From Glomus cerebriforme (taxonomy: Eukaryota > Glomeromycota > Glomeromycetes > Glomerales > Glomeraceae), in the NCBI GenBank assembly GCA_003550305.1, contig QKYT01000334.1:98998-115625 (forward strand): a stretch of DNA of 16,628 nt, read 5' to 3'. Positions 7,595 through 16,628 of the stretch are shown piece after piece. The first letter of the stretch is position 1. Each line of letters starts with the position of its first letter. Position numbers and translations under genes: made by a program. The notes beneath the pieces were generated by a model. It made no database searches and was not told the DNA's origin. It saw only the letters and a list, made by a program, of their open reading frames with translations.

Positions 7595-10185
7595 ATGTCT
7601 TTAAATAATTATACTTCAAAAGATGATGAAAATTTCTTAAAAGAATTTCTAAAAGATTTTTATCGTCAAGTTATGAAAATAGAAGATAAGGGGAATCTTA
7701 AAAATATTTTAAAGGAATGGTTACAAAATTTTCTTTCTCAAAATAAAAAAGAGCCCAAGGAAGTTTTAAACTTAATGGAAAATCATCAAGAAAATAAAAC
7801 TTGGTTCTCAAGTTTAATAGGATTTTTTTATGAATGTGGTATAGGAAATAATATTAATAAAGAGAAGGCATTTAAATTCTATCGTTTATTGATTCACAAT
7901 CAAAATGATAAATTAATTTCTATGTATCAATTACTTAATATTATCATTTCAAAATATTTATTGTTATTCTTTTATTATGAAGATATTATTTCAAGCATGA
8001 GTAAAATTAGTTATTCAGAAAACGAACATGCAATGTCATATGACCAATTTGAAAATTTCAACGGACTAGTGATAAATATGTGTAAAGATGAAATAAACGT
8101 TATGGAAAACATTTTGATTCAGGCCTTGATGAAAATCAATTAAATTTTGATAAAAAGAAAGAATTATTAGTAGACCTAAATTACTACTATCAATATGAAA
8201 TAGGAAAAGAGAAAGATGAGTTTAAAGCATTTGAATTTTGTTTAAAATTAGCAGAAGGAGGAAATCCTGGTGCACAAAATAATTTAGGATATTATTATAA
8301 AAACGGAATTGGAGTGACAAAAGATGACAAAAAAGCATTTGAATGGTATTTAAAAGCTGCCAATAGAGGAGATACCTATGCGCAATACAATTTAGGTGTT
8401 TGTTATCAGGATGGGACTGGAATTAATAAAAATGATGAGAAAGCTTTTGAATGGTATTTTGAATCTGCTAAAGGAGAATTTTCAGTTGCACAAAATATTC
8501 TGGGTAATTATTTTCAAAATGGAATTGAAGTAAAAAAAGATTTAGAAAAAGCTGTTTACTGGTATAGTAAAGCAGTAGAAAATGGATGTAAAGTGGCACA
8601 ATATAATTTGGGTAAATGTTATAAAAATGGGATCGGAGTAGAAAAAAATATGATTAAGGCTTTTGATTATTTTGAAAAATCCGCTAATCAAGAATATTTA
8701 CATGCTCAATTTGAACTTGGATATTGTTATGATAAAGGAATTGGAATATACATAAATAAAGAAATGGCATTTAAATTATATGAAGCAGCAGCTAAAAAAG
8801 AACATGGTAGAGCACAAACTCATCTTGGAATATTATATGAAGATCGAGGTTCAAGAAATGGTAAAAAGAAAGCTTTTTATTGGTATACCAAAGCAGCAGA
8901 AAACGGATGTGAAGTGGGACAACATAATCTAGGTAATTGTTATAAAAATGGGATTGGAGTAAAAAGAAATACAAATAAGGCTTTTGTATATTATAAAATG
9001 TCAGCTGATCAAGGAAATTTAAATGCATTATTTGAATTGGGGTGTTGTCATTCTGGAACTAATTATAATGAGGCATTTAAATATTATGAAAGATTAGCAG
9101 ATCAAGGTGACTTAAATGCTCAGTATAAACTTGGATATTATTATGAAAAAGGAATTGGAATAGATATAGATATAAAAATGTATAATATTGCTGCAGAAAA
9201 TGGACATAAAGTTGCACAAAGTACTTTAGGACATTTATATAGTCATGGTAAAGATACAATAAGAAAAAATTTAAAAAGAGCTGTTTATTGGTATACCAAA
9301 GCAGCAGAAAATGGGTGTGAAGTGGCACAATATAATTTGGGTAATTATTATAAAAATGGAATTGGAGTAGAAAAAAATATGAAAAGGGCTTTAGAATATT
9401 TTGAAAATTCCGCTAAACAAGATCATTTATATGCTCTATTTGAACTTGGATATTGTTTTGATAAAGGAATTGAAACAGATATAAATAAAGAAATAGCATT
9501 TAAATTATATGAAATAATAGCTGAAAAGGGGTATAGTACTGCACAAAGTTATCTTGGAATGTTATATGAAAATGGTGAGGGTACAGAAAAAAATTTAGAG
9601 AAAGCTGTTTATTGGTATTCCAAAGCAGCAGAAAATGGATGTGAAGTGGCACAATATAATCTAGGTAATTGTTATAAAAATGGGATTAAAGTAGAAAAAA
9701 ATACAAATAAGGCTTTTGAATATTATATAATGTCAGCTAATCAAGGAAATTTAAATGCTATATTTGAATTGGGATATTGTTATTCTAATGGAATTGGAAC
9801 TAATTATAATGAAGCAAAAGCATTTGAATTATATAATATTGCTGCTGTAAAAGGTCATAAAATTGCACAAAATAATCTTGGAATGTTATATATGAATAGT
9901 GAAGGTATAGTAAAGGATTTAGAAAAAGCTATCTATTGGTATAACATAGCAGCAGAAAATGGATATGATGTAGCACAATATAATTTAGGTAACATTTATA
10001 AACTTGGAAAAATTGTTGAAATAGATGTAATTAAAGCATTTGAATATTATAAAAAATCAGCTGATCAAGGATATTTTGATGCTCAAGTTGAACTTGCAAA
10101 TTGTTATGAAAATGGGATTGGAACTGATATTGACAAAATAAAAGCAAATGAATTATATAAAATTATGGCTGAAAAAGAGCACTAG
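7595..10185 (+). CDS. Sel1-like repeat protein, with one frame change
   Basis: Sel1 repeats are TPR-like helix pairs that act as protein scaffolds, and the family is greatly expanded in Rhizophagus. The first ATG (7595) opens a frame to 8143. A second frame, open upstream of 8314 back to 8092, carries the repeats to the stop at 10183-10185. A lost base in the A-run 8106-8109 would explain the change: one more A joins VMEKHFDSGLDENQ and gives about 863 residues. An intron 8001-8122 (GTAAAA...TTCAG, 122 nt) also restores the frame. After a helical N-terminal region with one degenerate repeat (about residues 70-105), roughly 18 repeats of about 36 residues run from 8227, of the type AVYWYSKAAENGCEVAQYNL. 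The last stops after 13 residues, so the C-terminus may be truncated. No signal peptide or membrane segment is seen; a cytosolic location is likely. Confidence 0.85.
8551..10185 (+). repeat. three-repeat higher-order array within the Sel1 gene
   Basis: Repeats alternate between three types: a YWY type (AVYWYSKAAENG), an EYF/EYY type (ALEYFENSAKQ) and a KLY/ELY type (AFKLYEIIAEKG). YWY repeats begin at 8551, 8872, 9280, 9604 and 9928. The spacings are 321, 408, 324 and 324 bases, so the standard unit is 108 codons. The long second unit has one additional, shortened repeat, and the fifth is cut by the stop codon. Confidence 0.85.
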
Positions 10186-10200
10186 TGTTTTTAATTGAAT

Positions 10201-10277
10201 CAAATATAATTGATTATTGATCGAATTGGTCAATTAATCGATCAAATTTTAGTATTAGCTAATTGATTATATTTGTT
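10201..10277. repeat. palindromic sequence just after the Sel1 stop
   Basis: Nested inverted repeats: TTGATCGA (10217-10224) with TCGATCAA (10238-10245), and outer CAAATATAATTGATT with AATTGATTATATTTG. It begins 16 bases after the stop. It could be a small MITE or a structured 3' UTR. Confidence 0.5.
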
Positions 10278-11352
10278 AAATTTACCCATAGTTGATTGAT
10301 TATTTAATTTTCTATTAAAAAAATATTTAAAATAATTGATTGTTCCAAAAAATCTTTATTATAAGATTAGATTTGAAAATCAGTATATATAAGCATATAT
10401 TATTTCAAGTCTGAAACAGTTAATAAGTTATAAGAAATGGTTGATCCATTTGTATAAACTTTATTTTTTTAATTTTTTACATGATTTCATATAAGTTCTC
10501 ATAACACATCCTTTATTTTAGCATAAAATCAATAAAACTCGCTCACAAGCCTCTTATTATTTTCTAGTTTATTAAATTAAAATTTATTTAAAATGGTCTT
10601 GTTAAAGACGAAGAATTTTTTTTTACAAAATCGGATTTAATGTAGGATCTGCTTATCATGATTTTTTTTTCCTAAAAATTCTCACGTTTACAGGTCTTTT
10701 TTTCCTTTGTTCTTTATCATAAAGATCTTGAGAAATCGTAAATAATTCACATGAAATTAGTTCACATATTTAAGAAACCAGTAAAAAATAAGATTTACAC
10801 GAATACAAAATAATTTATCTGATAAGAAAATGTTAATGCAAGAAAAAAATGGATGTACAATAATTTGATTAATTGATTGCTAAAGCGGATTAAAATTAGA
10901 AATTAACAATATTAAATGTGTGACAAATAGGATTTCACATACTGAATAAAAAATTCCTGCAGCGTGAAAAGTTTTAAGAAATAATTAATAATAAAAAAAT
11001 TTTCCCGTTCATCTACGTAAATTTTTTCAATGGACTGCATATGTACGTCGGTGTTATAATTCTTTTTTTTGAACTTTAATATGCAATTTTTCTGTAAATA
11101 AGGAATGAAAGAAACTTGTGCTTGATCCAAATTTTGTGATTTTAAAAGAACTCGTGCTTGATTGATTATATAAAAAGAAGTTTGTTTCGACCTTCTTTTC
11201 AAAAAATCAAAAAAAAAATCAAAAAAATATACATAAGATTTTATTTACACACATTTTATATAACAAAAATCTGAATATCTGATACAAAATTAAATTTATT
11301 TATAAATTTTCAAAATTTAAGCCTCATTCTCGTATATAAACTAAGAATTTAA
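10278..11352. other. intergenic, no supported gene
   Basis: AT-rich sequence. AATAAA near 10530 could serve the Sel1 transcript but is common here. A 96-codon minus-strand frame (11202-10912) lacks an ATG start; its first ATG lies two thirds of the way in. It may be a relic (INQARVLLKSQNLDQAQVSF) or chance. Confidence 0.45.
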
Positions 11353-11466
11353 ATGACCCACCAATTCTATATGGATGTGATTAAATTCATAGTATCAAAA
11401 CACGGCAGATTGGCTTCCTCATACACAGAATATAAGATCGAACTCTTTCAAGAAATAAAAAGGTGA
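11353..11466 (+). CDS. small hypothetical ORF or first exon
   Basis: A 37-residue frame that starts with ATG immediately after a TAA stop and contains MTHQFYMDVIKFIVSKHGRL, ending ELFQEIKR. Codon and residue use is balanced and unlike the surrounding AT-rich DNA. The end sequence AAAAGGTGAAG could be a splice donor, so this might be an exon or a fragment of a larger gene. No family is recognised and no partner exon was found. Confidence 0.25.
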   Translation: MTHQFYMDVIKFIVSKHGRLASSYTEYKIELFQEIKR

Positions 11467-12369
11467 AGCTTGCAATTTATTTTGCTATAAAATAAATTCA
11501 ATATGTTCAATATCAGAGAATATTATCTTAATTTTATAGTTCCTAATTTATAGTTTTCATATATACCAAAATATATTCTAATCCTTTTTTTATTTATTAA
11601 TTTTATTTTTAAAAAATCACGTGTAAATTTAAATTGTGCTTGTTCCTTTATTGGTAATCCAATCGATCCTAAAATTTGATTGGTCAATCATGCGAAATTT
11701 TTAACGTTAACTCTTTAGCAGTTTAACTATTTTACAATGCGCTTAGTAGAAAGAAAAAGTCTAGAGGTAGGAATTAATATTTCACAGCTGTACTATAAAC
11801 AACAATCTTTATTTATATTTCAAATAAAAATATGAATAAAAAACTGAATAGTGCAGAAACTCACAACACCTTGTGGTTTAACTAATATATACTAACTAAA
11901 TCATTCAATTTTGTCAATTAGGGCCGTTTGGGTAACCTTGGTGTCATAGATGACAAATATGATATTGCAGTTTCAACTGCCTGTCCTAATTGAATAATCT
12001 GTAGCTAATGATATTGATGTAGCGGAGAAATGTGTTGACTAGATTAGAAAAAGTTCCTTTGGTTGAGTACGTTATTATTTTATTATTTGGATGAACGGAT
12101 AAAAATTAGTTTTATTGTTTACTGCATATGTGAAATTCTTGTGATTTCAACTTTTATATAATATTATTAATAAAGTGAAAAGAAATTTCCAATATTATTT
12201 CATCTCAAGACACTAAACAATGCGGAAAATGTAGTGAACTATCCCTCTCCCCTTTATTCGTCATAAAGAATGGTGAAAGTAAGTCATAACTTAGTTCTTC
12301 AGCTTTATTTGTTTTATGTTGATATAACAAATATAACATTAAAATTATCCATACGATTTATCTTTTCTG
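11467..12369. other. intergenic, no gene seen
   Basis: AT-rich DNA without a convincing gene. A 32-codon ORF at 11737-11835 is probably chance. The only structured part is the inverted repeat at 11915-11992. Confidence 0.5.
11915..11992. repeat. short inverted-repeat element
   Basis: CAATTAGG (11915-11922) pairs with CCTAATTG (11985-11992). Within lies TGTCAT-AG-ATGACA (11942-11955), a perfect hairpin. The left arm continues as GGGCCGTTTGGGTAACC, resembling many transposon termini, but no matching right copy of that stretch is present. Confidence 0.4.
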
Positions 12370-12529
12370 ATATTAAAATAAAATAATTTTAAATAATAAA
12401 AAGTTTATTTATTGGTTTTCTTTTTGTTATAATGATTTTTATTAAGTACAGTAAATAATGTTTTTTCATAATTATTAATTGTTCTTTGATTATTCTAAAA
12501 ATTAAAAATAAAACTTTTCAGTTTAATTT

Positions 12530-13300
12530 CTAAAATAATTTTATTATTGATTTGTCCGATTCTATTAGCAATTTCCAACGTTGTTCATATTCTCTATTCA
12601 TATCATTATGTTATACTTTTTCATTTTCTAATTTTTCTTATATTCCTTCATTAACCTTTTCTATTTTATTTCATTNTTCATGTTTGTTTCTTTTTGTTGT
12701 TTTATTCTAATTTACATCATTATTTTTTTCTATTCGTAACTTATCACATCATTGTTCCAAATTAAGTTTTATTATTACATTCGTTATTATCTCATTAATT
12801 CTCATTTTCTTCCACACTTTCATAAGTGATCCCCAATTGTCCTTATTCTCTATATTATTCTACATTCATACACTTTTTCTCAAATTGTTCTTTCCATTTC
12901 CTATGCATTCCTGTTTTTAGCTTTCTCCTCATTCATTTTCATTGAAGTTTTCATTCTCAATGATTTCTTTAGTCTTCATCAATTCTTTATTCATCCATTT
13001 ATTTAATTTTAGTAGTTGCTTTCCAGATTGTATATTTGTATTATCTTTAGTTTCTTTTGTCTTTACTGTTTAAAAGGTCTAATATGATCACTGTATTTTC
13101 TATGTTTTATGTTTTATGTATTTTGTTTCTTATATTCTGTTAATAAAACCGCTTCTTTCTTTGATTTTTCCATCATTACATTCTAACAGTTTCGTTTTGC
13201 CAATTCCAAAATATCCCATCGTTTATCTTTAATTATCTTATTTTTAGGAAAAGCAGATTTCAGGTTTTAGTGTTTTACGACTATTCTTTGGTATTTCAGT
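12530..13300 (-). pseudogene. decayed lysine-rich ORF of copy B
   Basis: Counterpart of the copy A ORF, broken by many stops. The clearest pieces are KSKKEAVLLTE (around 13140-13175), HRKWKEQFEKKC (around 12870-12910) and the uninterrupted frame 12610-12530 reading HNDMNREYEQRWKLLIESDK. Many interrupting stops are TAA within otherwise Lys/Glu-rich reading. The original product was probably helical and basic; its function is unknown. Confidence 0.4.
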
Positions 13301-13387
13301 TGATAACTTGTACTGTACATCTTTAGGCTATTTGGTATACTTAGAGTTACTGGATTTTTGAAATAAGTACGTAGAGTAAAGAGGGAA

Positions 13388-13485
13388 GATCTAATCTAAA
13401 CCAACCAGCCAGTTAGGAGATACTCGACTATCTGACTGGTTTTCCTTGCCTGATACGAGGAAGACCCCTATATACAGTATAAGGA
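13388..13485 (-). repeat. hairpin module, inverted single copy
   Basis: Reverse complement of the 116-bp module at 4321. The hairpin spans 13405-13439, and TATACAGTATA preserves the palindrome. On the minus strand the stem reads CCAGTCAGATAG with CTAACTGGCTGG. Position 3 is A-U here where copy A has G-U, so pairing is kept despite the base change. Confidence 0.75.
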
Positions 13486-13597
13486 AGATAAGAGGGAGTT
13501 TAAGGGGTAGTTATTAAAAGGATTAAAGAGAAAATAATAATATAATCAGAAATAAGTATTAAAAAATATGAAAAATAATAAGGAATATTGAAAAAAA

Positions 13598-13612
13598 GGG
13601 TGGTATTTATAT
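13598..13612 (-). promoter_or_regulatory. conserved TATA-type promoter motif, copy B
   Basis: Minus strand reads ATATAAATACCACCC followed by a T-run, matching 4165-4179 in copy A. Confidence 0.5.
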
Positions 13613-13890
13613 AATTAAAAATATTAATAATATATAAAATAAGTCAAAATTAATAATTATACAACAATAAATTAAACATGATGACTCATTCCGTCAATTT
13701 CTTATAAAAAAACATTATGTAATAAATTATTTATTAACACAAATTTTTTTTTTTTTGTCCATGTGTAAAATTCTATAATTTGGTATTGATTTTCTCACAT
13801 AACAGATAATTAAATTTATCAAATTTATCAATGTTTTTTACTCATATTATAATATTATTACAAATGTTTTTTGATTGGCGTACTTTGTAT

Positions 13891-14361
13891 TACAACAGAT
13901 AAACTAATATAAGTGACCTAATATTCAGATCAACATGTGAGTTCAAACGATCAAAAAGCTAAGGAAAGTAGAAAAAAAGATACAATAAAATAAAATAAAT
14001 AGAATAAAACATGAATAAATAATTCAAAGACGAATAAATAATTAAGTAAATAGGTTGAAAATTGAAAGTAAAGTAATAGAATAATAAACGAAATAAAAAA
14101 TATATTATTCAATCAAAATCATCTATAGTGATAGAAAAATCTTACATCGTCTTATCAAATTTATATCAAAAATTGTTGTATTCTTGATTTTATAAAAATA
14201 TGGATTGAAATTATATTAAACAAAAATTTCGCTAATTTGTCTAAGAAATTTAATTTTCGACCCTTGCAAATTTTAGCATGTCAACATGTTGTTATATAAT
14301 ACGTCCATAATCTAAATTTCCATTTTGGTTAAATTTCTCTTATTAAATCCATTTATAATAA
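13891..14361. other. intergenic, no gene seen
   Basis: A-rich sequence with no open frame of note and only a short palindrome CAACATGTTG near 14282. Confidence 0.5.
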
Positions 14362-14964
14362 CTATTCATTAGGAATATTAAATTGAAATGGTAAATTATA
14401 TTTATCTGGGGTATCATAAGCTGGAAGATTTTATAATCTAAAAGCCTATTCTTGAGAATATGTAGTGTATGAGAGAGTATCAGTAGATGATGTTGTTAAA
14501 AAAGATAACTTTTTATTAATTTTTTATTTGCTGCTTTAGCTTGTTTATAGATTCATAAAACGGTTATATGAATTTATTAATAATTTCCCTATTTTTTCTG
14601 TATTAGGACAACATTGATTAATAATGTCTAAAATCAATCATCATTTTGAGAAACTTTACATGTATTGGTCGGTATAATCCAAAAAACAATGAAAATCATA
14701 ATAAATTAATTCTTTAATATGAATTTTCTTTAAGACCGTATGCAATAATCAGTAAAATTTTCAATTTATCTTTCCAATTTTATGAATTAAAACTAATACT
14801 CAAGTGTTGTCAATATTTTCTAAAAATATTTATCATTCTTTCCTTTCATGACCAATCATTTTGATTTAATTCCTTTTTATATAAATATTAATTTTTGTAA
14901 ATTAAAATGCTTATCGTAATGTTGAATTCAAATTTGTAACTAAAGCTACAGAATTGATATACTG
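14362..14964 (-). pseudogene. decayed TKL-like protein kinase relic
   Basis: Minus-strand fragments align in order with the kinase family seen at 115-1722. QYINSVAL (14964-14911) resembles the VALK strand. NWKDKLKILLIIAYGLKENS (14779-14714) resembles DWKTKF...IAFGLKKIH. HIKELIYYDFHCFLDYTDQY (14721-14656) corresponds to KELIHRDLHIGNIL, with HRD changed to YYD. DIINQCCPNTEKIGKLLIN (14628-14545) resembles the late C-lobe CLDANPLSRPTAKEI. A tail, 14511-14362, contains TTSSTDTLSYTTYSQE and NLPAYDTPDKYNLPF, like SYETHSEAIYTSRLL...NLPEPRN. At least one frameshift, several stops and a deletion removing the activation loop (DFG to APE) rule out a working enzyme. Confidence 0.65.
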
Positions 14965-15288
14965 TGGCTTTGATTGTGATTGAAGCTTCAGAAAAGCAAT
15001 TAAAACCATGCAAAATTATAAAAATTGAATATAATTAATCGAATAAATAATTTAATATATTTCTATTTAGGTTTATTCTTTTTAGCTTTCTACTAATAAA
15101 TAAATTAATACTTATGACTATACTGAATCGTAAATCGTGAAAAATTGAAAAATTGGCGGCCAGTAACAAATAGCTTGAAAAAACTAATATTTACTATGAC
15201 CAACTGGGAAATTTGTTGCTGCAGGATTCGATATATATTTAAATTTTATTAATTTTATTCTACAAATACTGTGTGATATAACAAGACG

Positions 15289-15532
15289 TCAAACTATGTA
15301 AAATAAAATAATTCCATTGCAATACATTTTTACTCTTGCTTCATTTTGTTTAACTAATTCCTCACCATTTCCTGTTAATTTAACTATATCATCAATTTGA
15401 TTAGTTGACACATTTAGCCACAATAATCCCTTCTTTAATTAATCCAGAGGTTTTTAGTAAAAAATGGGTTTTTAAATAATATTCTGCAACCCAACCAAAT
15501 GGAACATTATGATACAATAATAATAGTGTTTT
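15289..15532 (-). pseudogene. decayed coding-like tract, minus strand
   Basis: Two overlapping minus-strand frames read like one protein broken by a frameshift near 15401-15438. The first, 15532-15401, contains YHNVPFGWVAEYYLKTHFLL and SGLIKEGIIVAKC. The second, 15438-15289, contains VSTNQIDDIVKLTGNGEELV and KQNEARVKMYCNGIILFYI. Composition and continuity are convincing for former coding sequence, but I do not recognise the family. Confidence 0.4.
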
Positions 15533-15639
15533 TTATTTATAGATCATTTTATAAAATACATTAAATAGATGTTTCTTTGCAAAATTAATTGTTTATTTAA
15601 TTATTTAAAATTTTAAATAAAATGTTACAGTCTTATTAG

Positions 15640-16628
15640 TAATATCAGTATTAAATCTATTTCTAGTTATATTTTTTTCTATACTTCTAATCTATCCTAA
15701 ATAAATCATTAATTTTACTATCTTTATCCAAATATTGCTTATTACTTTATCCGATACTATTAGCAATCCCATCCAACATTATTTAATGTTCTTTATTATT
15801 CTTCTTTTGTTGTTGTTTCAATCTTATATTTTCATACATCTTTAGCAATATTTTCTATTAATACAAATTTAATTCATTATGTCATCTCCATGTGCTTTTA
15901 CAGTACTTTGTTCTCTCTCACAAATATACATTCCTTCTGAATAATATCTTCCTTTCTGGATAAAATCTGACTGGATCGTATGAATTATCAATTTCTAGTG
16001 ACTAACTATGCTCCAAAAGCTGACTGTATTATGTATTATAATCTGCAAATCTATAATATCGACGCGTCTGATGGAAANTCAGAGCGATTGTCTTGAGATT
16101 ACAACAGCAAACAAATTGGTCATTGTGAATAATTCTTCTGATTCTTTTTTCACTCTATTCCCNCCATTTTTGTNTTCATTTCTGTTTTGAATGATTTTGT
16201 TACTATTTTGTTTTTCTCTATCCTTAATCCTCCATGCAACTCCATTTTTTAATTTCTTGTTTTTAAAGAAACATGTTGATTTGTTTGTTTTCTTATATTT
16301 GTTTTGCATAATTTTTCCATTATCATTAAGTTCTTTTAGGTTTTTTTTGCCGCTGCTTCTTCATATTTTATGTTTAATTATTTCAATTTCTTCTTTTTTT
16401 ATTTCTTTTGGTCTCTTTTTCTCTGGAAATATGGACAAAACTTCGTAACTTTTAATAACCTTATCTTCTAGATCTGTAGATCATTTCGATTGTCTTCTTT
16501 TTGCCTTCTTTTGTTTTCTTTACATATCATTATGGAACTACCTCATGTTATGATAAAATATTAAGGGATGAAAGTAAAAGGGAATTCTAATCTAAACCAA
16601 ACCGCAGATAGGATATATTCAACTATCT
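15640..16628 (-). mobile_element. dispersed repeat family, copy C (minus orientation, cut by window end)
   Basis: The left part on the minus strand shares GCTAATAG...ATCGGA, CAATATTTGG, AAAATTAAT and GGATAGATTAGAA with copies A and B. The right end (16583-16628) carries TCTAATCTAAACCAA and the start of the hairpin module in the same orientation as copy B. The middle is poorly conserved, so this is a diverged or rearranged copy. Its promoter end would lie beyond the window. Confidence 0.55.
15869..16309 (-). pseudogene. lysine-rich ORF of copy C with internal stops
   Basis: The minus-strand frame from ATG 16309 runs 147 codons to TAA at 15869 with only two internal stops, TGA at 16081-16079 and one TAG. 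The first 76 residues are basic (MQNKYKKTNKSTCFFKNKKL and later KESEELFTMTNLFAVV). The part before the end reads SDFIQKGRYYSEGMYICERE. It occupies the position of the copy A ORF, but similarity to it is weak. Three N bases fall within it. Confidence 0.3.

Larger units (their letters stand above)
12370..13890 (-). mobile_element. dispersed repeat family, copy B (minus orientation)
   Basis: The reverse complement of this stretch follows copy A (3930-5550) in order, from the ATGAGTAAA leader, TATAAATACCACC motif and hairpin module down to the AATCATTA tail. It is clearly diverged, with many indels, and has one hairpin module instead of two. No target-site duplication is seen, so the edges are approximate. 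It points toward the Sel1 gene, opposite to copy A. Confidence 0.7.

Noticed and set aside
8792..9328. Two minus-strand ORFs within the Sel1 gene
   Set aside because: They are antisense shadows created by the repetitive Sel1 coding sequence.
10912..11202. 96-codon ORF on the minus strand
   Set aside because: It opens with TTG, the first ATG leaves only about 40 residues, and no motif or partner exon supports it; kept only as a possible relic.
16008..16448. Plus-strand ORFs in copy C
   Set aside because: The second is a Leu/Phe/Ser-rich antisense reading of the lysine-rich minus-strand frame. The first partly overlaps a better plus-strand frame at 15980-16096.

Overview
The window looks like nuclear DNA of an arbuscular mycorrhizal fungus (Glomeromycotina), most like Rhizophagus irregularis. 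The DNA is very AT-rich, coding sequence is interrupted by short GT-AG introns, and the two clear genes belong to families strongly expanded in that lineage: TKL-type protein kinases and Sel1-like repeat proteins. No sequence search was run, so the organism call rests on gene style and composition. Single N bases cluster in the most conserved part of the kinase and in repeats, which suggests a short-read consensus of near-identical copies.

Left part (1-3600). A protein kinase gene can be rebuilt as four exons (115-489, 610-1483, 1580-1627, 1706-1722) encoding 437 residues, with an N-terminal CxxC...CxxC motif and a full catalytic domain. A small multi-pass membrane protein ORF (2100-2483) follows. 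Short decayed coding-like tracts lie before and after it.

Repeat-rich middle (3600-7500). A 256-bp MITE-like element with terminal inverted repeats and TGTA flanks abuts copy A of a dispersed element about 1.6 kb long. This element has a conserved TATATAAATACCACC promoter-like motif, a 116-bp hairpin module (tandem in copy A) and a frameshifted lysine-rich ORF. Copy B (about 12370-13890) lies in the opposite orientation, and copy C (about 15640 to the window end) is parallel to B and cut off by the window. Copies A and B therefore form long diverged inverted arms around the Sel1 gene. A second palindromic element with CACGTG arms sits just upstream of that gene.

Sel1 gene (7595-10185). It encodes an alpha-helical scaffold-type protein of about 863 residues with some 18 Sel1 repeats. 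From 8551 these follow a three-repeat (108 aa, 324 bp) higher-order pattern. The frame changes once near 8106-8122, by a missing base or a short intron.

Right part (10186-16628). No intact gene is seen. It holds palindromic sequence after the Sel1 stop, a 37-codon ORF at 11353, copy B, a decayed kinase pseudogene on the minus strand (14362-14964), another decayed minus-strand tract (15289-15532) and copy C. Overall this is a kinase/Sel1 gene neighbourhood invaded by repeats and littered with gene relics. The kinase and Sel1 families are known to serve signalling and scaffolding; a functional link between these two particular genes is not shown by the sequence.
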